From: an uncultured Lachnospiraceae bacterium | Lineage (GTDB): Bacteria; Bacillota; Clostridia; Lachnospirales; Lachnospiraceae | Assembly: GCA_910586355.1 (NCBI GenBank) | Contig: CAJUHJ010000011.1 | Span: 45,674 to 109,673 of the forward strand | Direction of reading: 5' to 3' | DNA length: 64,000 nt | Part shown: positions 1-8,700 of the stretch, one piece after another | How the letters are laid out: each line of letters starts with the position of its first letter | How positions within the stretch are numbered: position 1 is the first letter of the stretch | Notes under the pieces: generated by a model | Told to the model about the DNA's origin: nothing | The model's input: only the letters and a program-made list of their open reading frames with translations | Database searches by the model: none | Made by a program: the position numbers and the translations under genes

Positions 1-248
1 GGATTTAATTTATGGTATTCGGCAGCAACTTTCCTCACAAATTCATAATTCCAGATATAGCAGGAAAAACAAAGAACATCCGCCCGTCTTTTATATAATT
101 GCCTAAGAACGGATTCCTTTTGGTGGTTAATCGTAAATTCCGCTATTTCTATGGACGCTCTACTTGCTTTGGCATAGGAGCGCAAACTATAAACCGCCAG
201 GTTTGAGTGTATGTATTTTGCATTGACTGCAGTCAAGAGTATCTTCAT
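1..248 (-). CDS. B12-binding radical SAM protein, N-terminal part (runs off the left edge)
   Basis: This is the first 82 codons of a gene that continues beyond position 1. The ATG at 246-248 is preceded by AAGGAAGG and lies 18 nt after the stop of the upstream gene at 267, so the two are probably co-transcribed. The translation opens MKILLTAVNAKYIHSNLAVY and later has INHQKE and DVLCFSCYIWN. This pattern is typical of the N-terminal cobalamin-binding domain of the DUF4080-type B12-binding radical SAM family. The radical SAM CxxxCxxC cluster motif would lie further on and is outside the window. The substrate of this family is not established. Family assignment is by recognition of the N-terminus; the frame is open to the window edge. 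Confidence 0.75.
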   Translation of the reverse strand, partial: MKILLTAVNAKYIHSNLAVYSLRSYAKASRASIEIAEFTINHQKESVLRQLYKRRADVLCFSCYIWNYEFVRKVAAEYHKLN

Positions 249-266
249 TTGAATCTGCGCCTTCCT

Positions 267-728
267 TTATGCTTTTTGGTTGAAAATAGAACTTTCCGCT
301 TCTTCGTCCAATTGAAAATAACGGTATTTATCATTATGGGGAAACAACAGTTCCATATACAGGCTTCCCAGCAGATTTTTCACTTTATCCGTATCCAATT
401 CCGGCATTGGAAACTCTTCCCATTCCATTTTCTTTAAATTTTCCAACAATGTCAAAATTCCCGGCTCTTGTTTTGGCTCTTTCGTATCTGACTCTGATTT
501 ATCATGCTCCCCAGCAGACTTTGGCTGTTTAACTTCCTGTTTTGTCTGCTCTTCACATTCCGGCTGCAAAAGCTCTTTTGCCTCCGGTAAGTTGTATAAT
601 AAATTCTGACAGGTCTTTTCAAAACATTCCCTGTCATATTTTGCCAAAAAAGTTAAATCTTCCAGAGTCAATCGGCGTTTATTGTATATTTTAATATAAA
701 TATCTGCCAAACGCACATTTTTCCCCAT
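267..728 (-). CDS. conserved hypothetical protein, 153 aa
   Basis: I do not recognise a named family. The gene is real judging by an AAGGAGG ribosome-binding site 7-8 nt before the ATG at 728 and a plausible promoter further upstream (770-798). The protein has a folded-looking N-terminal part of about 60 residues rich in helix formers (LTLEDLTFLAKYD), a charged low-complexity middle (about residues 58-90, rich in Glu, Lys, Gln and Pro), and a C-terminal helical part with aromatic residues. There is no signal peptide or membrane segment, so it is probably cytoplasmic. It is followed after 18 nt by the B12-binding radical SAM gene, which suggests a shared transcript, perhaps as an accessory. 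That role is inference only. Confidence 0.7.
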   Translation of the reverse strand: MGKNVRLADIYIKIYNKRRLTLEDLTFLAKYDRECFEKTCQNLLYNLPEAKELLQPECEEQTKQEVKQPKSAGEHDKSESDTKEPKQEPGILTLLENLKKMEWEEFPMPELDTDKVKNLLGSLYMELLFPHNDKYRYFQLDEEAESSIFNQKA

Positions 729-769
729 ACGCTTTCGCCTCCTTGGATTTTTACATTTACTTTTCTTTC

Positions 770-798
770 AGTCTATCTGATTCTTCCTCTAATTGCAA
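770..798 (-). promoter_or_regulatory. promoter of the 153-aa gene
   Basis: On the minus strand TTGCAA (793-798) and TAGACT (770-775) are separated by 17 nt, and the -10 lies about 40 nt before the start codon. It sits back to back with the divergent XRE promoter at 838-867. Confidence 0.45.
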
Positions 799-826
799 GA
801 TTTTATTAAATTCTTATACCAAAAAC

Positions 827-891
827 GGAAAGTATGCTTGACATTTCATTTCCACTTATGTTATACTGCGCTCAAGGAAAGCAAACTTTCC
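827..891 (+). promoter_or_regulatory. XRE operon promoter with flanking GGAAAG operator-like sites
   Basis: TTGACA (838-843) and TATACT (862-867) with an 18-nt spacer form a good vegetative promoter for the XRE/membrane-protein pair. A perfect inverted repeat GGAAAG-CAAA-CTTTCC lies at 876-891, just downstream of the expected start site. A second GGAAAG half-site (827-832, within GGAAAGTATGCTTG) abuts the -35. The arrangement suggests autorepression by the XRE protein; the promoter is read directly, the operator role is inferred. Confidence 0.6.
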
Positions 892-913
892 ATTTGATAA
901 GGAGGAGATTTAT

Positions 914-1117
914 GTGAAAAATCGTCTGGAAGAATTACGCAGGCAGCAGAAAATCAAACAAGAAGATTTAGCCCGCGCGTTAGAAGTATCACGGCAAACC
1001 ATCGGCTCTTTAGAAAATGGAAGATATAACCCATCCATTCAATTGGCTTTTAAGATCGCAAGATATTTTAGTATGAATATCGAAGATATTTTTATTTATG
1101 AGGAGGATGACACATGA
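914..1117 (+). CDS. XRE-family helix-turn-helix regulator, 67 aa
   Basis: A minimal one-domain DNA-binding protein made up entirely of an HTH_3 domain: the recognition region EDLARALEVSRQTIGSLENG is followed by NPSIQLAFKIARYF, as in the short YozG/YgzD-like regulators of Firmicutes. The start is GTG at 914, with AAGGAGGAG at 899-907. The overlapping ATG at 912 cannot be used because it is followed directly by TGA. The stop overlaps the ATG of the next gene by 4 nt (ATGA), so the two are translationally coupled. It probably represses its own promoter through the GGAAAG repeat next to the -35 and start site. The target beyond its own operon is unknown. Confidence 0.88.
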   Translation: MKNRLEELRRQQKIKQEDLARALEVSRQTIGSLENGRYNPSIQLAFKIARYFSMNIEDIFIYEEDDT

Positions 1118-1530
1118 AAAAAAGAGTATCACTTTTTATAACAGTCACGGGTGTTTTCATCTTATTGGGAGGACTTTTGACCTATGGATTAGGGCTGCAT
1201 GAAATCGTACCAGTACCGCGCCCCGATTTGATTGTGACAGGAACTTCCTTAATTGGAATTTTGCTTATCATACCGGGTACCTGCGACTTATTTATGAAAA
1301 AGACGAAAGAAATAGAAATTGAAGAACACGATGAAAGAAATATAGCCCTTAGTAATGCCGCTATGGCAAGCGGGTTTAAGGTGATGAATATTACCATAGC
1401 ATTTTCGCTTTTCGCACTAATATTTACCGGTTATATGACAGTCGTTCCATGCTTTACGATAATAGGAGCGTATTTCATCGGCCAGATTGTCTTTCTAGCG
1501 CGTCTTTGGTACTTAAATAAAACGATGTAA
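1114..1530 (+). CDS. four-helix membrane protein coupled to the XRE regulator, 138 aa
   Basis: The protein has four hydrophobic segments (about residues 5-26, 40-58, 90-108 and 113-131) separated after the second by a charged cytoplasmic-looking stretch with the motif EEHDERNI. This two-plus-two layout with a central (D/E)ERN motif matches the small DUF2178-like membrane proteins that commonly follow a 67-70 aa XRE regulator in Firmicutes. It overlaps the regulator by 4 nt and has AGGAGGA in front of its ATG. Function is unknown; the pairing suggests the membrane protein may sense or modulate something that the repressor responds to. No clear terminator was found after it. Confidence 0.75.
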   Translation: MKKRVSLFITVTGVFILLGGLLTYGLGLHEIVPVPRPDLIVTGTSLIGILLIIPGTCDLFMKKTKEIEIEEHDERNIALSNAAMASGFKVMNITIAFSLFALIFTGYMTVVPCFTIIGAYFIGQIVFLARLWYLNKTM

Positions 1531-1750
1531 TTTTCTGTGAAAAAATTGTTAAACTTAATGATTCGAAAATACTATTTTGATTACGAATACTCCAAAACGA
1601 GGGGGCTTTTTCCTACGATAAACTGAAAATTCCCAAAAAAACCAAAATTGATGTATGTAACTTTGCGGTACTGCTTCATATAGTTCAGATACCGCTTTCT
1701 CGCCTGTCGGCTCATTCAGTTCGTAGTTTGAATGCTACTGGCACTCTCTT

Positions 1751-2125
1751 TTACTGCGCATTCACTAACTCCCTCTTCTTCTCATCCATTTTTTCTAAAT
1801 CTTCCCGTGTAATAATCCCCTCTTCCAAAGCTTTCATACGTTTTTGTATCCGATTCCAAATCCGTATTTGTCTGGGTTCCTTTAATTATATTACCTTCTT
1901 CATGGCTGTTTATGGAATAAACAAGAGTTACTTCATTACAGTTATTATGATTTAAAGCGTAGTACAGTATACTCTGGCATTTCTGATACAGATAAAAAGA
2001 CTCGTCTTCTCCAATTTCATCAATAATGTATGGCTAAGCCTCAATAAACTTGCCTCATTTATAAATTGTTTTTTATGTGATGATATCGAATTTACTTTAA
2101 GCATAAAATTTATTCCCTTTTCCAT
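1751..2125 (-). pseudogene. decayed gene of unknown family
   Basis: The 809-nt gap between 1530 and 2340 has no intact gene, but the minus strand shows coding-like sequence in broken frames. From ATG at 2125 one frame reads through NEASLLRLSHT. A second frame then continues with DEIGEDESFYLYQKCQSILY and ALNHNNCNEVTLVYSINSHE. After a frameshift the protein ends with KALEEGIITREDLEKMDEKK and a TAA at 1751-1753. At least two frame changes are therefore needed to rebuild one reading frame. A good promoter (2194-2221) still stands in front. The family is not recognised. The remaining part, 1531-1750, holds nothing I can support. Confidence 0.45.
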
Positions 2126-2193
2126 TGCCTTAACAGAATTAATTTTATTTTACAATTTGCACTCTTTATTGAACAAAAAATCATCTCTGTTCT

Positions 2194-2221
2194 ATTATAC
2201 ACAATACAAAATAAATATCAA
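2194..2221 (-). promoter_or_regulatory. promoter-like sequence before the decayed gene
   Basis: TTGATA (2216-2221) and TATAAT (2194-2199) with a 16-nt spacer face the decayed gene. A second pair, TTGTGA (2322-2327) and TATAAT (2299-2304) with 17 nt, lies just after the ANTAR gene and reads the same way. Confidence 0.4.
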
Positions 2222-2339
2222 CCAGCTTACTAAAAGGCATCTGTAAGAATAATTTTATAATAAATTGGTTGAAATATACCCAACCTATTTACAGGATAAT
2301 TATACCATAATCCGACAACTTTCACAAAAAAAAATGAAT

Positions 2340-2888
2340 TTATGCTTCATCAAACATCAGGCTCAGTATCATCTGAGCCGTTTCAGCCATATTGGTTCCA
2401 TTATCCATGCTGCATTTTTGGATATATCTATGCGCTTCTTCTTCTGTAAGATGGTTGCGCTCCATCAAAAGAAATTTTGCATTGCGGATATAGTTTTGCT
2501 CTTTTTCGCTCCGCTTTTTTTGCACGCTTTCCTTTTGCATACGGCGTTTTAGCTGGTTCAATACCATTTCCGCCGTATTGACCAAATCGTATACTTTAAG
2601 CGGCGTTGCAAGGGAAAGTATACCAAAAGAAGCTTCGGCTATGGTATCCGCCCTGCCTATTAAAATCAATTCAAAATATTTGGGCAGATGGTCGTAAAGG
2701 TCTAAATAATACATATCTGCCAAGCGGTACCCGCTGATAATAAGCCCGGACGAATGTTCGCCTGCCGCTAAAAGAGCGGCAGATGCATTTGGAACGGCGA
2801 ATACATTTGAAAATCCATGTCCGATTAAAATTTTTCTGATTTTTTTTGCATCTTCAAGTTTGGGCAATACCACAATCACGACTCTCAT
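2340..2888 (-). CDS. ANTAR-domain RNA-binding antitermination regulator, 182 aa
   Basis: The C-terminal part (about residues 122-178) has the ANTAR pattern: NAKFLLMERNHLTEEEAHRY followed by SMDNG...MAETAQMIL, the three-helix domain that binds paired hexaloop RNA hairpins and prevents terminator formation. A coiled linker (about 108-125) precedes it. The N-terminal 100 residues look like a response-regulator receiver fold, but the acidic pocket is missing. The usual phospho-acceptor Asp at the end of strand 3 aligns with Gly53 (ISGYRLADM), so it is a pseudo-receiver and control by phosphorylation is unlikely. It starts 21 nt after glnA and is the last gene of gltB-gltD-glnA-ANTAR. Two leaders in this window (12185-12234 before asnB and 10377-10428 before gltB) look like its RNA targets, which would make it self-regulating. 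Confidence 0.88.
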   Translation of the reverse strand: MRVVIVVLPKLEDAKKIRKILIGHGFSNVFAVPNASAALLAAGEHSSGLIISGYRLADMYYLDLYDHLPKYFELILIGRADTIAEASFGILSLATPLKVYDLVNTAEMVLNQLKRRMQKESVQKKRSEKEQNYIRNAKFLLMERNHLTEEEAHRYIQKCSMDNGTNMAETAQMILSLMFDEA

Positions 2889-2909
2889 CCGCTGCCTCCG
2901 TCCGACTGA

Positions 2910-4235
2910 TTAAACCAAATACAAATACCGCTCCAACTCCCATGCGGAAATTTGTTCGAGATAGTTTTTCCATTCTTTTATCTTTGCTTTTTGATAAGCG
3001 GTTGTAAATGCTTCTCCAAATACTTCATAAATTAGCGGGTCTTTCTGCATAACTTCTAATGCAATCCCTAAATTTTCCGGCAAATCCTTTATTTTTTTCT
3101 GCCGTTTTTCCTCAGAAGATAAGCCTCGTATATCTTCTTTTAATTCCGCAGGAGCCGTCATATTATTTAAAATTCCGTCCAATCCGGCTTCTAAACAAAG
3201 GGCGGCAAGCAGATAGGGATTGGCGGCAGAATCCGGACTTCTAAGTTCTAAGCCTATACCTAAGCGTTTTGTGTTCCGGATACGGACAAGCGCATTTCTC
3301 TGCGTGTTCGACCATGTAATTTCAGACGGAGCTTCAAATCCTTTCACCAGACGTTTGTAGGAGTTTACCAGCGGATTAAAAACAGCTGTCATTGCAGGGA
3401 CATGATGTAAAATTCCAGCTAAAAAGGCTTCTCCCTGACGGCTTAGTTTTCCATTTTCATCTGTAAAGACATTTTTTCCGTCTTTTAACAGCCTCATATT
3501 TAAGTGCATACCAGAACCATTCGCTTCTTTTTTAGGCTTAGGCATAAATGTCGCATGAAGTCCATAGCGTTTTGCAATCGTGCGCACCGCCATCTTAAAC
3601 GTCATTACTTTGTCGGCAGTCGCAAGCGCATCTTCAAATGTAAAATCAATTTCATGCTGTGCAGAGGCAATTTCATGGTGGGATGAGGCAATTTCATAGC
3701 CCATTTCTTCCAACGTTAAAATAATATCCCTTCTGGTATTTTCGCCTAAGTCAATGGGCGACGTATCCAAATACCCTGCCCGCTCGTGCGTTAAAGTCGT
3801 CGGCATACCATTGTCATCTGTATGGAACAGGAAAAATTCACATTCCGGATTCAATTGAAAGGTATATCCTAACCCGGCCGCTTTTTCTATGGATTTCTTT
3901 AAAATATAACGCGGGCTGGACAAATACTGCGTACCGTCTTCTAAACAAATATCACAAATAAACCGGGCGACTTTACCATTCTGCGGACGCCATGGCAGAA
4001 TGGCAAATGTATTCAAATCCGGTTTTAGATACAGTTCTGTTTCTTCTCCATTTGCAAACCCTTCCAGAGACGCCAAATCGATCGTACAATGATTTTCCAT
4101 TGCCAAAGTCAGACGGCTTGCCGGAATCGCAATGTTTTTTAACATTCCAAACATATCGGTAAACTGCAGGCGGATAAATTCTACCCCTTCCTCCTTTACC
4201 CTCTGTAAAATTTCTGATTTATTATAGTGTTCCAT
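2910..4235 (-). CDS. glnA: glutamine synthetase, type I
   Basis: Makes glutamine from glutamate, ammonia and ATP; cytoplasmic dodecamer. At 441 aa it has the length of the short GSI-alpha class, without the adenylylation loop insert. Visible signatures are the N-terminal beta-grasp start (EGVEFIRLQFTDMFG), the catalytic-domain strand NPECEFFLF, HHEIASAQHEIDF, the ATP-binding region FMPKPKKEANGSGMHLNM, and RIRNTKRLGIGLELRSPDSAANPYL (given here as the region around residues 320-345). It lies 27 nt after gltD and 21 nt before the ANTAR regulator, so it is transcribed with GOGAT. That gives a complete GS-GOGAT cycle under one leader. GSI-alpha enzymes are typically feedback-inhibited by glutamine. 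Confidence 0.95.
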   Translation of the reverse strand: MEHYNKSEILQRVKEEGVEFIRLQFTDMFGMLKNIAIPASRLTLAMENHCTIDLASLEGFANGEETELYLKPDLNTFAILPWRPQNGKVARFICDICLEDGTQYLSSPRYILKKSIEKAAGLGYTFQLNPECEFFLFHTDDNGMPTTLTHERAGYLDTSPIDLGENTRRDIILTLEEMGYEIASSHHEIASAQHEIDFTFEDALATADKVMTFKMAVRTIAKRYGLHATFMPKPKKEANGSGMHLNMRLLKDGKNVFTDENGKLSRQGEAFLAGILHHVPAMTAVFNPLVNSYKRLVKGFEAPSEITWSNTQRNALVRIRNTKRLGIGLELRSPDSAANPYLLAALCLEAGLDGILNNMTAPAELKEDIRGLSSEEKRQKKIKDLPENLGIALEVMQKDPLIYEVFGEAFTTAYQKAKIKEWKNYLEQISAWELERYLYLV

Positions 4236-4262
4236 AAAATCTTCTCCTTATAAATAATTTTT

Positions 4263-5777
4263 TTATGAAAGATTTGTATATCCCATCAGGGATTTATCAA
4301 TTGCCTTTGCCGCTTCCATGCCTTCTTTGACTGCCCAGACAACGAGAGACTGTCCCATACGCATATCCCCGGCGGCAAAAATACCCGGCACATTTGTCTG
4401 ATAAGAATCTTGTTTGGCGGCTGCGTTTGTCCGTTCGTCCACCGCTACCGAAAACGCATCCGTCACATAACTTTGGCTTCCTAAAAATCCAGCGGCAATT
4501 AAAACCAAATCCGCATCTACTGTTTTTTCACTGCCTTCTACCGGAATCATCTGAATTCTGCCGCTTTCTTTGTCTTTTTTTGCCTCTAATTTAATAAGTA
4601 CTGCTTTTTTGACCGCCCCATTTTTATCTTTTTTAAACTCTTTTACGGTTGTCTGATAAATACGCGGATCATGCCCGAATACGGCGATTGCTTCCTCCTG
4701 CCCATAATCCGTTTTTAAAGTGCGCGGCCACTGAGGCCAAGGATTTAAACTGTCTCTTTCTTCCGGCGGTTTTGGCATCATTTCCAACTGAGCCACAGAT
4801 TTGGCTCCAAGGCGTATTGCCGTTGCAATACAGTCGTTTCCGGTATCGCCGCCGCCGATAACAAGCACATGTTTTCCTTTTGCCTGAATAAACGCGTCGT
4901 CTTTCAAATCGGAATTCAAAAGGCTTTTTGTCACAGAAGTAAGAAAATCCACTGCAAAATAAATATTTTTTGCGTCGCGTCCCGCTACGGAAATATCTCT
5001 TGGGTTTGAAGCGCCGCAGGCTAATAAAATCCGGTCATACCGCGCCTTTAATTCTTTTGGCAAAATATCTTTCCCAACGTCAATTCCTGTCAAAAATTCA
5101 ATTCCGGCTTCTTCCATCAAACGAATTCTTCTGTCAAGCACTTTTTTATCTAACTTCATATTTGGAATCCCATACCGGAGCAGGCCTCCAATTCTGTCGC
5201 TGCGTTCGTATACCGTAACCAAATGTCCCCTCTGATTTAACATATGCGCCGCCGCCAATCCACAAGGACCGCTGCCAATAACTGCAACTTTCTTGTTGGT
5301 TCGCGCCCTGGGAATCCGGGGTGATACCAGACCTTGTTCAAACGCATATTCAATAATCGCTTTTTCATTTTCTTTTATGGCAACCGGACTTCCGTCTAAA
5401 TTACAGGTACAGGCGGCCTCACAAAGCGCCGGACAGACCCTTCCGGTAAATTCCGGAAAACAATGGGTGCTTTCGAGACGTTCAAATGCCTGTTTATAGT
5501 TGCCGCTAAAGATTAGGTCATTTGTCTCAGGCACCAGATTATGTAACGGACATCCAGACGCCATTCCTGCGATTATACTCCCATTCTGGCAAAACGGAAC
5601 GCCGCAGTCCATACAGCGGCCGCCCTGTTTTTGCTGTTCTTCCAATACTAACGATGTACGAAACTCACCAAAATGACGAATCCTTTCTAATGGTGTTTCG
5701 GCTTTCGCATTTTTTCTTTCATATTCTAAAAAACCTGTTGCTTTTCCCATTTTTTTACTCCTATCTCTCTTGAACAC
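4263..5777 (-). CDS. gltD: glutamate synthase small (beta) subunit, NADPH-dependent
   Basis: Feeds electrons from NAD(P)H through FAD and Fe-S clusters to the large subunit. At 504 aa it has the normal length. An N-terminal ferredoxin-like part carries the cysteine pattern for two 4Fe-4S clusters (CMDCGVPFC, then CPLHN, CPALCEAACTCN). A first dinucleotide-binding fold (VAVIGSGPCGLAAA) is for FAD and a second (VLVIGGGDTGNDC) for NADPH, and a C-terminal ATNVPGIFAAGD-type segment (TNVPGIFAAGDMRMG) closes the FAD site. It follows gltB after 6 nt and precedes glnA by 27 nt, so the three are co-transcribed. The enzyme works as the alpha-beta complex with GltB. Confidence 0.95.
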   Translation of the reverse strand: MFKRDRSKKMGKATGFLEYERKNAKAETPLERIRHFGEFRTSLVLEEQQKQGGRCMDCGVPFCQNGSIIAGMASGCPLHNLVPETNDLIFSGNYKQAFERLESTHCFPEFTGRVCPALCEAACTCNLDGSPVAIKENEKAIIEYAFEQGLVSPRIPRARTNKKVAVIGSGPCGLAAAHMLNQRGHLVTVYERSDRIGGLLRYGIPNMKLDKKVLDRRIRLMEEAGIEFLTGIDVGKDILPKELKARYDRILLACGASNPRDISVAGRDAKNIYFAVDFLTSVTKSLLNSDLKDDAFIQAKGKHVLVIGGGDTGNDCIATAIRLGAKSVAQLEMMPKPPEERDSLNPWPQWPRTLKTDYGQEEAIAVFGHDPRIYQTTVKEFKKDKNGAVKKAVLIKLEAKKDKESGRIQMIPVEGSEKTVDADLVLIAAGFLGSQSYVTDAFSVAVDERTNAAAKQDSYQTNVPGIFAAGDMRMGQSLVVWAVKEGMEAAKAIDKSLMGYTNLS

Positions 5778-5783
5778 CTGTCG

Positions 5784-8700
5784 CTAATCGCTTTCATAAT
5801 TACGGAAACTTTCATTGAACGCCTCCATCTGCGCCTGTTCGCAGCTCATTCCTTTTTCTTCCCATTTTAAAGAAAGCGCCACCATTTTTTTATAATCATA
5901 TGGAATAATCTTTTTAAATTTGGACAGATATGCTTCAAAATCTGCAAGGATTTCTTTTGCTCTTTTAGAATCTGTCAATTCTGCGTGTTCTTCAATCATA
6001 TTTTTTAATTCCTGTATATCGTACTTATTTTCCACTTTTTCAACGGAAACCATATCTTTATTCAAGTTGCGGTAAAGGCGGCTGTCCTCGTCAAGCACAT
6101 ATGCAATGCCGCCGCTCATTCCAGCTGCAAAGTTCTTGCCTGTTTTTCCTAGCACAACGACCCTTCCTCCAGTCATATATTCACAGCCATGTTCCCCTAC
6201 GCCTTCTACGACTGCGCAGGCGCCGGAATTACGGATTGCAAAACGTTCCCCGGCAACGCCGTTAATAAAGACTTTTCCACTTGTCGCCCCATATAACGCT
6301 ACGTTTCCTATAATAATATTTTCTTCTGCCCGATACCCTCTGTTCTTAGGCGGATAGACGATAAGTTTTCCGCCAGAAAGCCCTTTCCCATAATAATCGT
6401 TCGAATCCCCGCAAAGGGTAAACGTTAATCCAGCCGGAAGAAATGCCCCGAAACTTTGGCCCCCTGAGCCTTTGCAGCGTACTGTAACCGTATCCTCCGG
6501 CAGGCCATTTTTATGGAAACGTGTGAGCTGGGCGCCAAACAATGTCCCAAACGAACGGTCTGTGTTTTTTATCTTGACATCAAGCGCCGCTTTTGTGCCT
6601 TTTTCTATGCTGCTCTTTAATTTTTTCAATAATACCCGTTCATCCATCGTTTGTTCTAATTGAAAATCATATGCCTTTGCCGGATCAAATATCGTAGAAG
6701 TCTCCTCGTTATTTTGGGTATGGTACAAGATTTCACTCAAATCCATTTTCGGCGCCATTTCCGATACGGCATTGTCTTTTACCTTTAATAAATCGCTTCT
6801 TCCAACCATTTCATCAACGGTACGCACGCCCAGTTTCGCCATATATTCTCTTAATTCTTCAGCAATAAAGCGCATAAAATTTTCGACATATTCCGGTTTA
6901 CCCCGAAATCGTGCGCGGAGTTTTGGATTTTGCGTTGCAATACCAACTGGGCAGGTATCCAAATTGCAGACACGCATCATCACACATCCCATTGTAACCA
7001 AAGGCGCCGTTGCAAACCCAAATTCTTCCGCCCCGAGAAGCGCTGCAACTGCAACGTCCCTTCCGCTCATTAACTTGCCGTCTGTTTCAATTCTGACACG
7101 GTTTCTTAATCCATTCAACAAAAGCGTCTGATGCGTTTCTGCCAGACCCAATTCCCATGGAAGGCCCGCATTATGAATGGAACTTTCCGGCGCTGCCCCG
7201 GTGCCGCCGTCATAGCCGGAAATTAAAATAATCTGCGCTCCGGCTTTCGCAACTCCTGCCGCTACCGTCCCAACGCCTGCTTCGGAAACTAATTTTACAG
7301 AAATCTGCGCATTTTTATTTGCATTTTTTAAATCATAAATCAACTGCGCCAAATCTTCAATAGAATAAATGTCATGGTGCGGCGGAGGTGAAATGAGGCT
7401 GACGCCAGCTGTGGAATGTCTTGTTTTAGCAATCCAGGGATACACTTTTTTTGCCGGAAGATGCCCGCCTTCGCCAGGTTTTGCCCCCTGCGCCATTTTA
7501 ATCTGGATTTCTTTTGCGCTCACCAGATAGCGGCTCGTTACGCCAAAACGTCCGGACGCCACCTGTTTAATCGCAGAACAGCGGTCGTCTTTACTTCCCA
7601 TAGAATCCAAGCGGCCGTCGCTTTCTCCGCCTTCTCCGGTATTGGACTTCCCATGCAGACGGTTCATCGCCACTGCAAGCGTCTCATGCGCTTCCTGTGA
7701 AATCGATCCATACGACATTGCCCCTGTTTTGAAACGTTTTACAATTTCGTCAACGCTTTCAACTTCGTTTAAAGGAATTGGCTGTTTGGCAAAGTTAAAA
7801 TCCATCAGACTTCTTAAATATCCGCTCTGCTCTCCATCAATCTTCTTTGTGTACTCTTTAAATAATTGATAATTTTTCGTCCAGGCCGCCTGCTGTAACA
7901 GATGAATCGTCTCAGGATTATACCGGTGTTCTTCCCCTTTCGCCCTTCTTTTGTGTTTGCCAAGGCTTTCTAATGTCAAATCCGTAGTAAGCCCCAATGG
8001 GTCAAAGGCCTTTGAATGGAATTCATCTACCTGTTGTTCAATATCTTCTATTGTAATTCCCCCTACACGGCTGACCGTTCCAGAAAAATACTGAGAAACG
8101 ACCTCTTTTGAAATACCGACTGCTTCAAAAATCTTTGCTCCCTGATACGACTGAATCGTCGAAATGCCCATCTTAGAAGCAATTTTTACAATCCCATGCA
8201 GCAGGGCAAAATTATAATCTTCCACTGCCGCATAGTAATCTTTGTTTAACAGTTTTTCGTCAATCAATTCCCGAATCGTATCTAGCGCCAAATAGGGATT
8301 TACTGCACAAGCGCCGTAACCGAGCAATGCTGCAAAATGATGGACTTCCCTGGGCTCTCCGGATTCTAAAATTAGGGAAAGCGACGTCTGTTTCTTTGTA
8401 TTTACCAAATGCTGATGCACAGAAGACACTGCAAGCAAAGATGGCATCGGCACATGGTTTTCATCTACGCCGCGGTCGGATAAGATAAGAATGTCCGCTC
8501 CTTCTTTATATGCCTTATCTACCTCTACAAACAAACGCTCAATCGCGCGTTTTAACTTTGTACTTTTATAATAGGTAATCGGTACGACTGCGACCTTTAT
8601 TCCATCCTTTTTCATCCGTTTTATTTTCAGCATATCGGTATTGGTTAAAATAGGATTGTTGATTTTTAACACATGGCAGTTTTCTGCCTTTTCTTCTAAG

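Noticed and set aside
4236..4262. A third ANTAR leader in front of glnA
   Set aside because: The gap to gltD is only 27 nt with a ribosome-binding site and no room for hairpins; glnA must be controlled from the gltB leader.
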